Shown: positions 49,062 to 59,018 of the stretch, one piece after another
Layout of the letters: each line of letters begins with the position of its first letter
Numbering within the stretch: the stretch's first letter is position 1
From: Methylomonas subterranea
GTDB taxonomy: Bacteria; Pseudomonadota; Gammaproteobacteria; Methylococcales; Methylomonadaceae
NCBI RefSeq assembly: GCF_024505185.1
Contig: NZ_JANIBJ010000015.1
Coordinates: 1 to 64,000 of the forward strand
Reading direction: 5' to 3'
DNA length: 64,000 nucleotides
Notes under the pieces: model-generated
What the model saw: only the letters and a program-made list of their open reading frames with translations
What the model was told of the DNA's origin: nothing
Database searches by the model: none
Translations under genes and position numbers: made by a program

Positions 49062-50195
49062 ATGGACTTCAAAGCATTACTGGCCCTGATGGTGGAAAAA
49101 AAGGCCTCTGACTTATTCATCACCGCCGGCAAGCCGCCCTGCATGAAAATCGACGGCAAAGTGGTGGATGTTTCCAAAAACATTCTGACCGCCGATCAAG
49201 CGCTGAAAGTGGTACTCAGCATCATGGAGCAACGTCAGAAAGACGAATTCGAACATACCAAGGAATGCCAGTTCGCCATGGGCGTCGAAGGCCTGGGCCG
49301 CTTCCGGGTCAGTGCCTTTACCCAGCGCGATGCGGCCGGCATGGTTTTACGCCGCATCGAAACCGCGATTCCCTCTTCCGAAGAGCTGCATCTGCCGCCG
49401 GTTCTGAAAGAACTGATCATGTACAAACGCGGCTTGGTATTGTTTGTGGGCGCCACCGGTACCGGTAAATCGACCTCCTTGGCAGCCTTGATCCGCCATC
49501 GCAACGAAAACAGCAACGGTCATATCATTACCATCGAAGACCCGATCGAATTCGTGCATCCGCACAGGGGCTGTATCATCACTCAGCGCGAAGTAGGGCT
49601 GGATACCGAATCTTACGAAGTGGCGCTGAAAAACACCTTGCGGCAAGCGCCGGATGTGATTCTGATTGGCGAGGTCAGGACCAAAGAGACCATGCAACAC
49701 GCCATTACCTTTGCCGAGACCGGCCATTTGTGCCTATGTACCTTGCACGCGAATAACGCCAACCAAGCGCTGGATCGTATCCTGCACTTTTTCCCGGAAG
49801 ACATGCATGGGCAAATCTTCATGGACCTGTCGCTGAATCTGCGCGGCATCGTCGCTCAGCAACTGGTCAAGCGCGCCGACGGCAAGGGGCGATATCCGGC
49901 TATTGAAATTCTGCTGAATACGCCGCTGGTGTCGGACTTGGTTCGTAAAGGCGAAGTGCATAAGCTGAAGGAACTGATGAAGAACTCCCGCGAACACGGC
50001 ATGCAGACCTTCGATCAAGCGTTGTACGACCTGTATACCGCCGGCAAAATCAGTTACGAAGACGCCTTGAACGCGGCCGACTCCCGCAACGAAGTCCGCC
50101 TGATGATCAAATTGGGCGCGGAAAATGCCGATTTCGACAATGACGAAATGAAACTGTCGGAAACCGACGAAGACAACGGCAGCCTTTACAAATAA
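49062..50195 (+). CDS. pilU: PilT-like retraction ATPase PilU
   Basis: 377 residues. Same fold as PilT (VGATGTGKSTSLAAL; DVILIGEVRTKETMQHA; GHLCLCTLHANNANQALDRI). The AIRNLIRE element is replaced by NTPLVSDLVRKGEVHKL and there is an acidic C-terminal tail, typical of PilU, the accessory retraction motor. No pilus assembly genes lie in the window. Confidence 0.96.
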   Translation: MDFKALLALMVEKKASDLFITAGKPPCMKIDGKVVDVSKNILTADQALKVVLSIMEQRQKDEFEHTKECQFAMGVEGLGRFRVSAFTQRDAAGMVLRRIETAIPSSEELHLPPVLKELIMYKRGLVLFVGATGTGKSTSLAALIRHRNENSNGHIITIEDPIEFVHPHRGCIITQREVGLDTESYEVALKNTLRQAPDVILIGEVRTKETMQHAITFAETGHLCLCTLHANNANQALDRILHFFPEDMHGQIFMDLSLNLRGIVAQQLVKRADGKGRYPAIEILLNTPLVSDLVRKGEVHKLKELMKNSREHGMQTFDQALYDLYTAGKISYEDALNAADSRNEVRLMIKLGAENADFDNDEMKLSETDEDNGSLYK

Positions 50196-50209
50196 GCAAT
50201 CCAATCATC

Positions 50210-51367
50210 ATGAACCCGGCGGTATTTTTTTTAAAGCCCAGACATTGTTTAAGCTTGGTCTTGCTTATTTTTAGTAGCGGTTGCGCCAATCAAGCGGAAA
50301 CACCGCCCACTCAGCCACGTAGCGGCGCACCCACCCAGCAGCTTCCGCCCCGGCAAGTCAGATCGGCAACCCCGGCCTTGCGCCCCCTTGCCAACGTTGG
50401 CGCATATTCGGCGGAGTCGATTTCCGGAGATTACACCGGCTATCAAGACCTGAAGCGCTTCATCGAATTCATGGAGCAAAAGCACGGCTTTGACCGTCTC
50501 TACTTGAACGGTTTGTTTTCACAAGCCAAGCGCAAACAATGGACTTTGGATTATCTGGCCAAATCAGATCAAAGCCTGAAAGCCCAACCAGGCAAAGGCA
50601 GCTGGTCGCGTTACCGGGCAAAATTTCTGGATGACAGGCATATCAATAGCGGCGTGGCTTTCTGGCAAACACACCAAAACACTTTGCAACGCGCAAGCCA
50701 ACAATACGGAGTGCCGGCGGAGTATATTCTCGGCATCATGGCAGTCGAAACCACCTTCGGTAGCTATGTCGGCAGCCACCGCGTCATCGATGCCTTGACC
50801 ACTTTGGCTTTCGATTATCGCAGGCGCGGCGACTATTTTCGTGCCGAACTGGAAAACTTTCTGGTCATGACTCGCAACGAGCGCATGGATCCGGCTAAAC
50901 CGGTCGGCTCCTTTGCGGGGGCCATGGGTCTGGGACAATTCATGCCCAGCAGTTTTATGGAATGGGCGGTGGACTTCAACGGCGACGGTCATCGCGACTT
51001 GTGGGACCCGGTGGACAGCATAGGCAGCGTCGCCAACTATTTTGCCCAACACGGCTGGCAACCCGGGCAGCCGGTAGTTTCCCCGATTCAAGGAACCCCG
51101 AGGGCAAGCCGTCTGGAGCCAGGACTGGATCGTATATATTCGATAAAGTCTTTAACCGAATCCGGCCTGTCTCCCACCATTGCTTGCAACTGCGACGCGC
51201 CATTGCGTCTATTATGGTTGCGGCATAACCACGGAGACGAGTACCGGGTGGGCTATCCCAATTTTTACGTCATCACCCGCTACAATCAAAGCACCCACTA
51301 TGCCATGGCGGTTCACGAACTAGCGCAGGCCATCAAAAACGCTTACCTAAAGGATAAAAAGGGCTAA
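50210..51367 (+). CDS. mltB: Membrane-bound lytic murein transglycosylase B
   Basis: 385 residues. Lipoprotein signal with lipobox FSSGC near 23. Catalytic Glu180 in ILGIMAVETTFGSYVG and the AMGLGQFMPSSF and NGDGHRDLWDP motifs of the SLT_2/MltB fold. Cleaves peptidoglycan glycan strands to 1,6-anhydromuramyl products at the outer-membrane inner face. Follows pilU by 14 bases and may be read with it. Confidence 0.95.
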   Translation: MNPAVFFLKPRHCLSLVLLIFSSGCANQAETPPTQPRSGAPTQQLPPRQVRSATPALRPLANVGAYSAESISGDYTGYQDLKRFIEFMEQKHGFDRLYLNGLFSQAKRKQWTLDYLAKSDQSLKAQPGKGSWSRYRAKFLDDRHINSGVAFWQTHQNTLQRASQQYGVPAEYILGIMAVETTFGSYVGSHRVIDALTTLAFDYRRRGDYFRAELENFLVMTRNERMDPAKPVGSFAGAMGLGQFMPSSFMEWAVDFNGDGHRDLWDPVDSIGSVANYFAQHGWQPGQPVVSPIQGTPRASRLEPGLDRIYSIKSLTESGLSPTIACNCDAPLRLLWLRHNHGDEYRVGYPNFYVITRYNQSTHYAMAVHELAQAIKNAYLKDKKG

Positions 51368-51456
51368 CAGCCGCGCCGCTTTGGTTTTATTAAGCTTTTT
51401 TTAAGAGGAAACCAACAGAATTAATCGCGACTGAATCGATTACCTTAGGAGCCTTT

Positions 51457-51825
51457 ATGATCAGATTAGCGATTATTGCAGTAATAGGCCTGCTGTTTTC
51501 CCAGCCCACCCTGGCCGACCCTCACTGGCGCGGCCACGGCCGCCACCATCATGGGCATCACCACAGACACGACCATTACCCACGTTACCGGCAGGAATAT
51601 GTTTATATACCGGAAAGAGTGGTTGAATACGTTCCGGTAAGGCCGCGTTACTATGCCCCGCCACCGCCGCCGGCAACCTATTACCGTTACGACCAGCGCT
51701 CGCCGCAAGGCTTGGTGGGCGGCATGGTTGGAAGCGCGATGGGTTATCAAATGGGCAGCGGCGATCCGTTGGCGGCGGGAATAGGCGCCGCTGCAGGCGC
51801 TTGGCTGGGCAACGGGTTTTATTAA
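51457..51825 (+). CDS. Small exported His-rich glycine-zipper protein
   Basis: 122 residues. Signal peptide ends PTLA. A histidine/arginine-rich stretch (about 25-45) is followed by tyrosine/proline-rich sequence. The C-terminal glycine-zipper-like segment is LVGGMVGSAMGYQMGSGDPLAAGIGAAAGAWLG. The His-rich part may bind metal and the zipper may pack in a membrane; both are inference. Ends in an intrinsic terminator. Confidence 0.75.
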   Translation: MIRLAIIAVIGLLFSQPTLADPHWRGHGRHHHGHHHRHDHYPRYRQEYVYIPERVVEYVPVRPRYYAPPPPPATYYRYDQRSPQGLVGGMVGSAMGYQMGSGDPLAAGIGAAAGAWLGNGFY

Positions 51826-51854
51826 ACCTTGAATTCGGCAACTTTCATCAATAC

Positions 51855-51880
51855 AAAGCCGGGCGCTGCCCGGCTTTTTT
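51855..51880 (+). terminator. Intrinsic terminator after the glycine-zipper gene
   Basis: AAAGCCGGGC, 3-base loop GCT and GCCCGGCTTT, followed by TTT: a 10-bp stem 30 bases after the stop. It ends the rightward pilT-to-51825 group and faces the convergent protease gene. Confidence 0.87.
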
Positions 51881-51940
51881 ATCGGCTTTTTACCCTCACC
51901 CCCTCTCGATCGCTCTTCAAGTCCACCCCACGGGTTAATG

Positions 51941-53964
51941 TCATTGAATCACAGGCACACTGACCATATTCGGACGATATCCGGCAACCAAGGGCGCCGT
52001 GTAGTTGATGGTTTTGGTTTGATCCGACGCTTTGGAATTGCCTTCCGCAAATCCGCAAGGCGTGCCCGCGCATTGGGTCGTCAAAGTCGGGCTTGAAAAC
52101 AGCATCACGGAAGGCCCGTAATAACTCATGATGGTACCGAATTTTCCGCCAACGCCCCACGCATACGAATAGTTGAATTTACCGGCAAAGCTACTGTATT
52201 CGCGGTCATGCACGTTACCGAGGTTATGGCCGATTTCGTGGGTAAAGGTATTGGTACCGCAATAATAATTAGACTTAGCATCCCTGGAATAACCGTCTCC
52301 GACGGTACCGAAGCCCCAATTGGCGTTGGCGTTGCCGCCGTTGGCAAAACCCACGTAAGCCGTGCCGCAGCTACCGGCGGTTTGGGCATATAAGGGCCTG
52401 AACAGTACCACCAGATCCGCGCCGTATTGGTTGCGAAGAGCGGCGGTGCCGGCAAAGGCCCCGACATCGCTGGCCAAATCCGCCAAGGCCTGTGAATTAG
52501 CGCTATTTTCCACATAGTTGGTGGGTCTGGCATGGACCAAGCGCAAACGCATATTGATGCCGGAATCCTTATAGGCCTGATTGGACACGTCCACCAGATA
52601 TTGGATACGCTGCTTGGCGTAACTCGCGGTCTGATTGACCGTGGTATACAAAACCATCAGATCAACCTCCGCAATCGCCGAAACCGCCGCGGCAGTGTTA
52701 ATGGCGGGCATCGGGCTGATGTTTTTGGCCGCATAAACCGCTTCGGCTTTTTTGGCGTTGGCCTCGGCCGCTTTGGCCTGAGCGGCTTTCTTGGTGTAGG
52801 CGGCTTTGGAAGCCGCCACGGTTTTATTGGCGGCTTGATAAGCAGTGTTCGCCAATTTGATCTGCCGAGCAAGATTGCTCAGTACCGAACGCAATTCGGT
52901 AACGGCGCCGGCCAATTGTGCATCCTTGGGAGATTTTTTAAGCGCGGATAAAGCTACATTAAACTGAGTTACCGTATTTTTCGAGCGCGCCAGCCATTCG
53001 CCCAGCTGCAGTTTGGCGGCTTCGACCCGCGCCAAATTTTGCTGATACCGAGAGTAAAGCGTTTCGGCCTCCCTGGCCAGTGCATCCGCAGTTGCCCTGG
53101 CTTTTTCCGCCGCTTGTTGCAATTTAGAAACTACACCGCCCATTTGCAAGCCATTATCCATTGAGGCCAAACTTTCCGGCGCGCCCTCGACCTCATCGTG
53201 ATCGTATCCGGCGGAAGCCAGGCCCGATTTGCCGATATCCACAATAACCGTCCGGCCGTCGACTGTTCTATGTTATACGCGCCGTCCGGCGTATACACAT
53301 TGCCGATCACACCTGCTTCGCCTTGCGAAAGATAAATTCTGTATCCCCGGCCCTCGTCGTTTAGATAACCCACCCAGGTTGAACTGCCGTCGCCATGCTC
53401 AATCCGGTTGTCATGTTTGACCTTATATTGCCCAATAGGAAGATCAAGCGTTAATTCGCCGCCAAGCGCAATATTGTTCAACTCATCCATGGGCAGGGTG
53501 ACATTGAATACGGAACCGGCATTAAAGTGCTTATATCGCCGGGGTATTTTACCGGCGTAATCGGGCGCCACCACTATCAATTCATCATCCCCGTCCGGCA
53601 GGACCTGCCGCCGGTTTCCGCTACCATGCCTGCCGCTGACCAGAACCGTTTTTATCTGATTGTTTTCGGTTTCAACGGTGAAATTATACGCTTGTAATAA
53701 TTGGCCGATCGCGGCACTCCAGTCGTCGGCCGCCAATTTTTGATCGACCATATCGTGCTCGATATCCGCGCTGATTTTAAAAACAATACCGCTACGATTG
53801 GCCAAGCGATTGGTAGCTTCCAGCAGGGTTTTATTTTTTATTACGTGGTAAATGTTGCGAGGCTGTTCTTTAATCAGCGGCGTTTCCGCTTCGGCCATGA
53901 TATCGGCGGCAAACAATACCACGGCTACGGCGAACGCAATTTTTATGTTTTTGTGAAGAGTCAT
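51941..53964 (-). pseudogene. Secreted reprolysin-like metalloprotease, frameshifted
   Basis: One gene read in two frames. The N-terminal frame (from ATG 53964) has a signal peptide (AVAVVLFAADIMAEA), an STN-like domain (LLEATNRLANRSGIVFK..LLQAYNFTVE, about 35-105) and a strand-rich region. It is followed in the other frame by an alanine-rich coiled region and a catalytic domain with the full metzincin motif HEIGHNLGNVHD near 52220-52260 and a Met-turn-like GTIMSYYG. The frames meet at about 53264-53268, where one base (an A on the minus strand, GAACAG for GAAACAG) restores IETVDGRTVIVDIGKSGL. Without repair only the non-catalytic part would be secreted. Confidence 0.8.
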
Positions 53965-54186
53965 ATCGGTCACCTTATTGAAAAAGCCCCACGTTAAGCA
54001 CACCAACCGATCCAACTTACCGGGACCAAAATATTGAGGAACAATCTAACAGGACCAAAACAAATAACAGTGACCCACTCAGCTATTTATCGAAAAAAAA
54101 GCCAGCGAAAATGCTCGCCCCCCTTTTTTTTAATAGCGAGATGCACCTTGGCAAGCCTCATGAGCTAGCCAAGGCTTATACATTGA

Positions 54187-55302
54187 TTAAAAAACCGTTC
54201 TTTCCACTAACCAATAACATCCCATCAGACTGACAGCGATCGAGCAGCCCCGTAAAAACCTATCGGCAATACGAACATTGTTATTCAGCCACCAAATCAA
54301 CGGCAACACCAGGCTGGCAACTGCGATTTGCCCACTCTCTATACCTAGATTAAAGGACAGTAGCGGCAACAGAATGCCGGTATCGCCGGAGGAAATATCC
54401 ATTTCCTTCAACACCCCGGCAAATCCGAAACCATGAATCAAGCCGAAGCCGAAGGTCAACCAATGACGGCCCTTGGGGTGCTCGCCGCGAATAAGGTTTT
54501 CGATCCCGACATAAATAATGGTGGCGGCTATGAATGGCTCGACAAAACTGCTGGGCAACTCGACCAGATTGAGTCCGGCCAAGGCCAGGGTCAGCGAATG
54601 GGCCAGGGTAAAGAAGGTAATGATTTTTACCGCCGGCCAGAAACTGTGGGTGACCACTAATAAAGCCAGCAAAAACAACAGATGATCATAGCCTGTGACG
54701 ATGTGCTCAATGCCCAGTTTAAAAAAATCGCTGAAAGTGTTGAACAAGGCGGACGCAGAAGCCCGCGCCTCCCCGCTTGCCGGATCGCCCAGCGAAAGAC
54801 CCAGCCTATCGTCCTGTCTGGTCAGCATTTTTTCCGCCAGCGCCTTGCCGCTGGCATCCCTGACCGTCAGATACTGTTGATGGCCCTCCGGCAATTGCAT
54901 CAACAAACCGGATTGCACCGACAACTGCTGTTTCGCCGCGACAGGATAATGGAATTCGGCACGGGCATTGTTCTGACCGTCGAACTCGACCAACCCAGGC
55001 CCGGCCGGCGCAATGTCCGCGCCGTCCAACGAAATGCGCAGTTGCCCGGCCAGCAGTCGGGCAATAGCGGGCTTGGCGGCTTCGCGTTCGCCGTCGGTAA
55101 CCTCGGCATCCAAATCGCTATCCATGGGCGAAAAAGCTTCGATGTCCTGCAAGGCAAAGGTCACTTTGACATCGAGCCGATCCGGGTTTACCAGCACATC
55201 CAGCGAACTCAAACCGGGTGCGTGCGCCCAAACCGAGGCGGTAGCCAACAACAAAAGCGCCGCCAGCAACACTCTGCCGTAAGCGGTACCGATAAATCCC
55301 AT
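54187..55302 (-). CDS. HupE/UreJ_2-type membrane protein
   Basis: 371 residues from ATG 55302, with AAGGTC upstream. A signal peptide ending SVWA, a periplasmic strand-rich domain (about 25-190) and seven membrane segments with GIEHIVTGYDHLLFL, FTLAHSLTLALAG and LIHGFGFAGVLKEM. Histidines in these segments are typical of nickel/cobalt/other metal permeases of the HupE/UreJ family. Starts 10 bases after the TonB receptor gene on the same strand, so metal uptake across both membranes is likely. Metal unknown. Confidence 0.85.
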   Translation of the reverse strand: MGFIGTAYGRVLLAALLLLATASVWAHAPGLSSLDVLVNPDRLDVKVTFALQDIEAFSPMDSDLDAEVTDGEREAAKPAIARLLAGQLRISLDGADIAPAGPGLVEFDGQNNARAEFHYPVAAKQQLSVQSGLLMQLPEGHQQYLTVRDASGKALAEKMLTRQDDRLGLSLGDPASGEARASASALFNTFSDFFKLGIEHIVTGYDHLLFLLALLVVTHSFWPAVKIITFFTLAHSLTLALAGLNLVELPSSFVEPFIAATIIYVGIENLIRGEHPKGRHWLTFGFGLIHGFGFAGVLKEMDISSGDTGILLPLLSFNLGIESGQIAVASLVLPLIWWLNNNVRIADRFLRGCSIAVSLMGCYWLVERTVF

Positions 55303-55312
55303 CTGCTTGACC

Positions 55313-57439
55313 TTAAAAATTAATCGTAATAGTGCCGCGCACCATGCGGGGCTCGACCGGATGCCGCAACAAGCCGTTGCTATCTCCGGTATCCACACCA
55401 CCATAGTTGTAAGCATAGGCATAAGCAATATCGCTGCTTTGCGAACCCAGTATATTGAAAACGTCGATCTGCAACTTGTATTGCTTTTGCTTGTAACCGG
55501 CCCCCAGGTTGACGATATTGGTGTCGCCGGACCAAAACTCGCCCTGTTCATCCAAAGGCACGTGGCCGAAGTGACGGAAGCGCAAGGTGCCGAACAAGCC
55601 GTTCGGCGCGATCAGGGTGGCGCCGGCACTGACGACACGTCCCACCGAATTCGGCACGTAATCACCCGTATCGCTGAATTTTGCCGTAGTCAGCGCGTAA
55701 TCCGCATCCAAAATCAACCAATCCGTGGGTTTATAGTAGTTGGTAAACTCCAGACCGTACCGGTCAGACATACCGTTCACTTCCGTGGTGCCTTCATCGC
55801 CGACGAATACCAGTTCCTGGCTGCTTTGCAACCACCAGGCCGCGACGGTGCTGTTCAAGCCGGGGATAAAGTTGCTGCGTAAACCGACCTCGCCGCCTCG
55901 GGTCCAGGCCGCCGGGTCTATTCTATCGACAGGCATGCCCAACTCATTGACGGCCGGACTACCGTCCGTCGGATTGAAGCGCAGCGTGGTGCCGCGGGCA
56001 TCGTTGGAATGATGCCCATAACCCGCATTGACAAAAAACTCGCTGTCATACCAAGGGCCCAGAATCAAACCCACTTTCGGACTCAGCATCACCTTTGCCC
56101 GGGTACCGGAATTGGCCGCATTCACCTCGGAGCTGTTTATGCCGGTCTCCCTGACCCTGACATCGTTATTGATGAAATCCGCCCGAAACCCCGCAATGGT
56201 GCGCACTTTGTCGTGCCAATGCGTGTGGTTTTTGAAATAAGCGCCTATGGTCGTTACCCCGATATCGCTGTTGCTGACGGTATTTAGAATTTGCCGCGCC
56301 TGGGTTTCGTACAAGCCCAAGCCCATGATTTGATCGTGGCGGAACTGCAAGCCGACGCTGTTATCCATTTCAAAGCCGAACAGTTTGTTGTAGCGGGTAT
56401 GTTCGACATTGGCCCCCGTCTGAACCCGTCGCTCGGTTTGCAGAATCTGGTCGCCCTCCGGTCCGCGGGTAAAACCGCTGAAGTTGGAGTACAAATTCAG
56501 ATCGGTATACAGCGCATAGATATTGGCGTCGTTTCTCCAGTTACTGCCGGTTTGCCAGAGGTTGCTGGACAAACTGTAACGGTTGCTCTCGCCACCGTCG
56601 GTCGGATCCATGCTGCCGTAGAGCCCCAAAGCACCGCTGGCGATGGCCGATTGCGGAATCTGGTTAGTCGCGGTCCAGCTGTTGGAATAAGCCTTGCCGT
56701 TGATCGACATGCCCCAGTCATGCCTATCCAGGGTGTACTTCAACATGCCGTTGAAACGCTTGGTATCTTCCGGCACTTGCCAAACGCCGTTATAAAGATT
56801 GAATTCACCGGCGTACAGCAAGTCGCCGTCGCCGACTTTATTGGAATTAGCCGCCAGAGTCCTGTAATAATCGTATTCGCCGGCGGTAAACTTGACCAGA
56901 CCTTCCTTCAACCTGCTCATGGTTTGCATCTTGGCGTAACCCGCCGAAGCAAAGTCGCCGATTTCGGCGTAATACGGCCCCTTGCCGTACTCGACTTTCT
57001 CGACCAGCTCGGGAATGATGCTGTTTAAGTCCATGTAACCTTGACCATGCGCATGAGTGGTCATATTCATCGGAATTCCATCCACGAAAGTCGTGAAATC
57101 GGTACCGTGGTCCAGGTTAAACCCGCGCAAAAAATACTGATTGGCCTTGCCGGAACCGCTATGCTGGGTTGCTACCGCGCCCGGCACCACTTCTATCAAC
57201 TCGCCGTTACGCGACAACGGCCGGTACTCGAATTGCTTCTGGCTCACCTCGCCCTGTGAAGCCGCCTCGGCAATGCCGATCAGATCCTTGCCGCGACCGT
57301 CTTCCTCCACTTCCACCGTGTCCAATTCGTCCGGCAACGAGTGAGCATGAACAGGAAAACCGCTCAAGCCCAGAGCGATGCCCAAGCCGAGCGATAAGGG
57401 CTTAAGGATAAATTTTTTGGTTTGGTATGGAACAGTCAT
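55313..57439 (-). CDS. TonB-dependent outer-membrane receptor
   Basis: 708 residues. Signal peptide ends PVHA. A plug domain (about 55-190, with SGSGKANQYFLRGFNLDHGTDFTTFVDGIPMN) and a 22-strand barrel ending in the strand VRGTITINF follow. A histidine-rich loop, THAHGQ, is near 128. Receptor type is like those for siderophores, vitamin or chelated metals. Flanked by two HupE-type genes on the same strand, which suggests a metal or metallophore ligand. Confidence 0.9.
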   Translation of the reverse strand: MTVPYQTKKFILKPLSLGLGIALGLSGFPVHAHSLPDELDTVEVEEDGRGKDLIGIAEAASQGEVSQKQFEYRPLSRNGELIEVVPGAVATQHSGSGKANQYFLRGFNLDHGTDFTTFVDGIPMNMTTHAHGQGYMDLNSIIPELVEKVEYGKGPYYAEIGDFASAGYAKMQTMSRLKEGLVKFTAGEYDYYRTLAANSNKVGDGDLLYAGEFNLYNGVWQVPEDTKRFNGMLKYTLDRHDWGMSINGKAYSNSWTATNQIPQSAIASGALGLYGSMDPTDGGESNRYSLSSNLWQTGSNWRNDANIYALYTDLNLYSNFSGFTRGPEGDQILQTERRVQTGANVEHTRYNKLFGFEMDNSVGLQFRHDQIMGLGLYETQARQILNTVSNSDIGVTTIGAYFKNHTHWHDKVRTIAGFRADFINNDVRVRETGINSSEVNAANSGTRAKVMLSPKVGLILGPWYDSEFFVNAGYGHHSNDARGTTLRFNPTDGSPAVNELGMPVDRIDPAAWTRGGEVGLRSNFIPGLNSTVAAWWLQSSQELVFVGDEGTTEVNGMSDRYGLEFTNYYKPTDWLILDADYALTTAKFSDTGDYVPNSVGRVVSAGATLIAPNGLFGTLRFRHFGHVPLDEQGEFWSGDTNIVNLGAGYKQKQYKLQIDVFNILGSQSSDIAYAYAYNYGGVDTGDSNGLLRHPVEPRMVRGTITINF

Positions 57440-57513
57440 TGCGTCTCCCGCATTTCAATGCAATCTTGGTAAGTTATTGTTTTTATGAATTTGTCTTAAG
57501 TTTCCAGATAAGC

Positions 57514-58806
57514 TTAAGCCGACGATTCGAAGCACCGGCCACCGGTGTCCGGCCGCTTGCCGGCCAAACCGGCGACAGTAGAGCCCCGGTTTTTCGATGG
57601 CTTCTCGGGCCGAAGAAGGAACATGAAGAACACCATCGATCCTGGAATGGCTGAACCAGCAAGTCTTGAACCTGGAGTCGGCTCATGCGTAAGGTTTAGC
57701 CGACCGGATTTGCAGTGGCTATGGACTTTAATGGAAACGGGGAGCGCCGGAAGAACAGGCTCTTCGATGCGGGAATGCGGAAAATGGCCGAGCGGGAAAA
57801 TTTCGTGCGAGAGATGCATAATGGCAAGCGGCGGCGAAGTCAGACCGACACCGTTGCTGAGCGAACGCTTTCCGGGGGTCTGGTTAATGTCCGGAAAATG
57901 GCGTTTGAAGCCCAGGCTTAGCGGCGGATTACAGTCATGTCTCGATATGGCTGCGTCGCGCCGGAAGCAGACGGATGCGGGTTTTTCCATGGCCCAGACC
58001 GCCGCCCCGGCAAACATTTGGCTTTTCGCGGTTTGCTTTAATGGCGCGACCTGCGCAAACTCCGGCGAGACAAATCGGCCGGCCGTTGTCTCGATGAAGC
58101 CCAAAATACCGCCCGCGGGATCGGAGCGACTTTCCGCCGGCAATGCGTTATAAACTTTCACCAATCCCACTTGCGCGGCATCTCTAGTCTCTTCGCCATC
58201 GACGGCCTGGGCGATGGCCGCGCTGGAAAAGCAAACGGTCAACAAGCAGGTAAGGCTGAAAACCGCCAATTTTGCCACCAGGATACCGGCACCGTGCAAC
58301 AACAAAGTGGACAGCACAAAACCGGCGGTATAAGACATTAAGCTGGCGGAAGTGGAAATTTCCTGTCCATGGGCGAATCCATGAAAAAAGGCGAAAAATG
58401 CCACAATCAAGACATTGATCTTGGCGCTGAAACGCACTTTATGGGCAATCAACAGGCTGAATACCGCGCAAGACAACAGAATGATGCCTTCCAGACTGGG
58501 AATGGACCAGCCGGCCGCCCCGGCCAAGCCGCCCAGGCTCATCACGCCGACAAAGGCCAACGGCAACACCCAGATCGCCTTGCCGCGCAACTGGGCCGCC
58601 CAGATTCCGACCGCCAGCATGGTCAACAAATGGTCCCAACCCATCAACGGATGGCTAAAGCCGTGACTCAAGCCGATGAAGTCGAAATTGAAGAATTGCT
58701 TGCTCAAAAAAGCCAGCAACAGCAGGGGCTGAATGCAAAAAGACAGCAGCAGCCTGCTCGGGCCAAAGCCTGAGTCGGGTGATATGCCGGTATGCTTCGC
58801 TTGCAT
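57514..58806 (-). CDS. HupE/UreJ-type membrane protein with unusual C-terminal extension
   Basis: Residues 1-200 are a HupE/UreJ metal permease with HPLMGWDHLLTMLAVGIWAAQ near 52 and FFHGFAHGQE near 142, and six to seven membrane segments. HupE proteins normally end about here. This frame goes on another 220 residues with no membrane segment and a proline/arginine/serine-rich, protein-unlike makeup. The true stop may have been lost by a frameshift, or the 3' part may not be translated usefully. First gene of the HupE-TonB-HupE group. Coordinates of the functional part are about 58200-58806. Confidence 0.7.
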   Translation of the reverse strand: MQAKHTGISPDSGFGPSRLLLSFCIQPLLLLAFLSKQFFNFDFIGLSHGFSHPLMGWDHLLTMLAVGIWAAQLRGKAIWVLPLAFVGVMSLGGLAGAAGWSIPSLEGIILLSCAVFSLLIAHKVRFSAKINVLIVAFFAFFHGFAHGQEISTSASLMSYTAGFVLSTLLLHGAGILVAKLAVFSLTCLLTVCFSSAAIAQAVDGEETRDAAQVGLVKVYNALPAESRSDPAGGILGFIETTAGRFVSPEFAQVAPLKQTAKSQMFAGAAVWAMEKPASVCFRRDAAISRHDCNPPLSLGFKRHFPDINQTPGKRSLSNGVGLTSPPLAIMHLSHEIFPLGHFPHSRIEEPVLPALPVSIKVHSHCKSGRLNLTHEPTPGSRLAGSAIPGSMVFFMFLLRPEKPSKNRGSTVAGLAGKRPDTGGRCFESSA

Positions 58807-58890
58807 GACTGATTAAAAAACTGGATTAAGCCGCGTTGAAATAAACATAGGTGTATTCGAAAAACGCCCATACAGATCGGCTTTAGGGTT

Positions 58891-58915
58891 CCGCTTATCG
58901 CTGGTCGATAAGCGG
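58891..58915. promoter_or_regulatory. Perfect 10-bp inverted repeat upstream of the HupE-TonB group
   Basis: CCGCTTATCG, loop CTGGT, CGATAAGCGG lies 85 bases upstream of the first HupE gene and 104 bases after the tadA stop. No T-run follows. Position suits an operator for a metal-responsive regulator, but the sequence is not one I recognise. Confidence 0.5.
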
Positions 58916-59018
58916 TCGCTAAAACGGGGGCAGATGATAACGCAAAATATCCACCGATAATAATTTTGTTGCCGCAAACCGTCCCCAGACGGCCGCGCGC
59001 GAAAGCCAAACCGCCCGT

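Noticed and set aside
57500-57960. Cobalamin riboswitch upstream of the TonB receptor (GCCACTG on the minus strand near 57714-57720)
   Set aside because: The conserved B12 box (AGCCAGGAGACCTGCC type) and the AGGGAA element were not found, and the region lies inside an open frame.
57545-58153. 202-codon frame on the plus strand within the HupE tail
   Set aside because: No ribosome-binding site, no recognisable domain; the whole stretch is of uncertain coding value on both strands.
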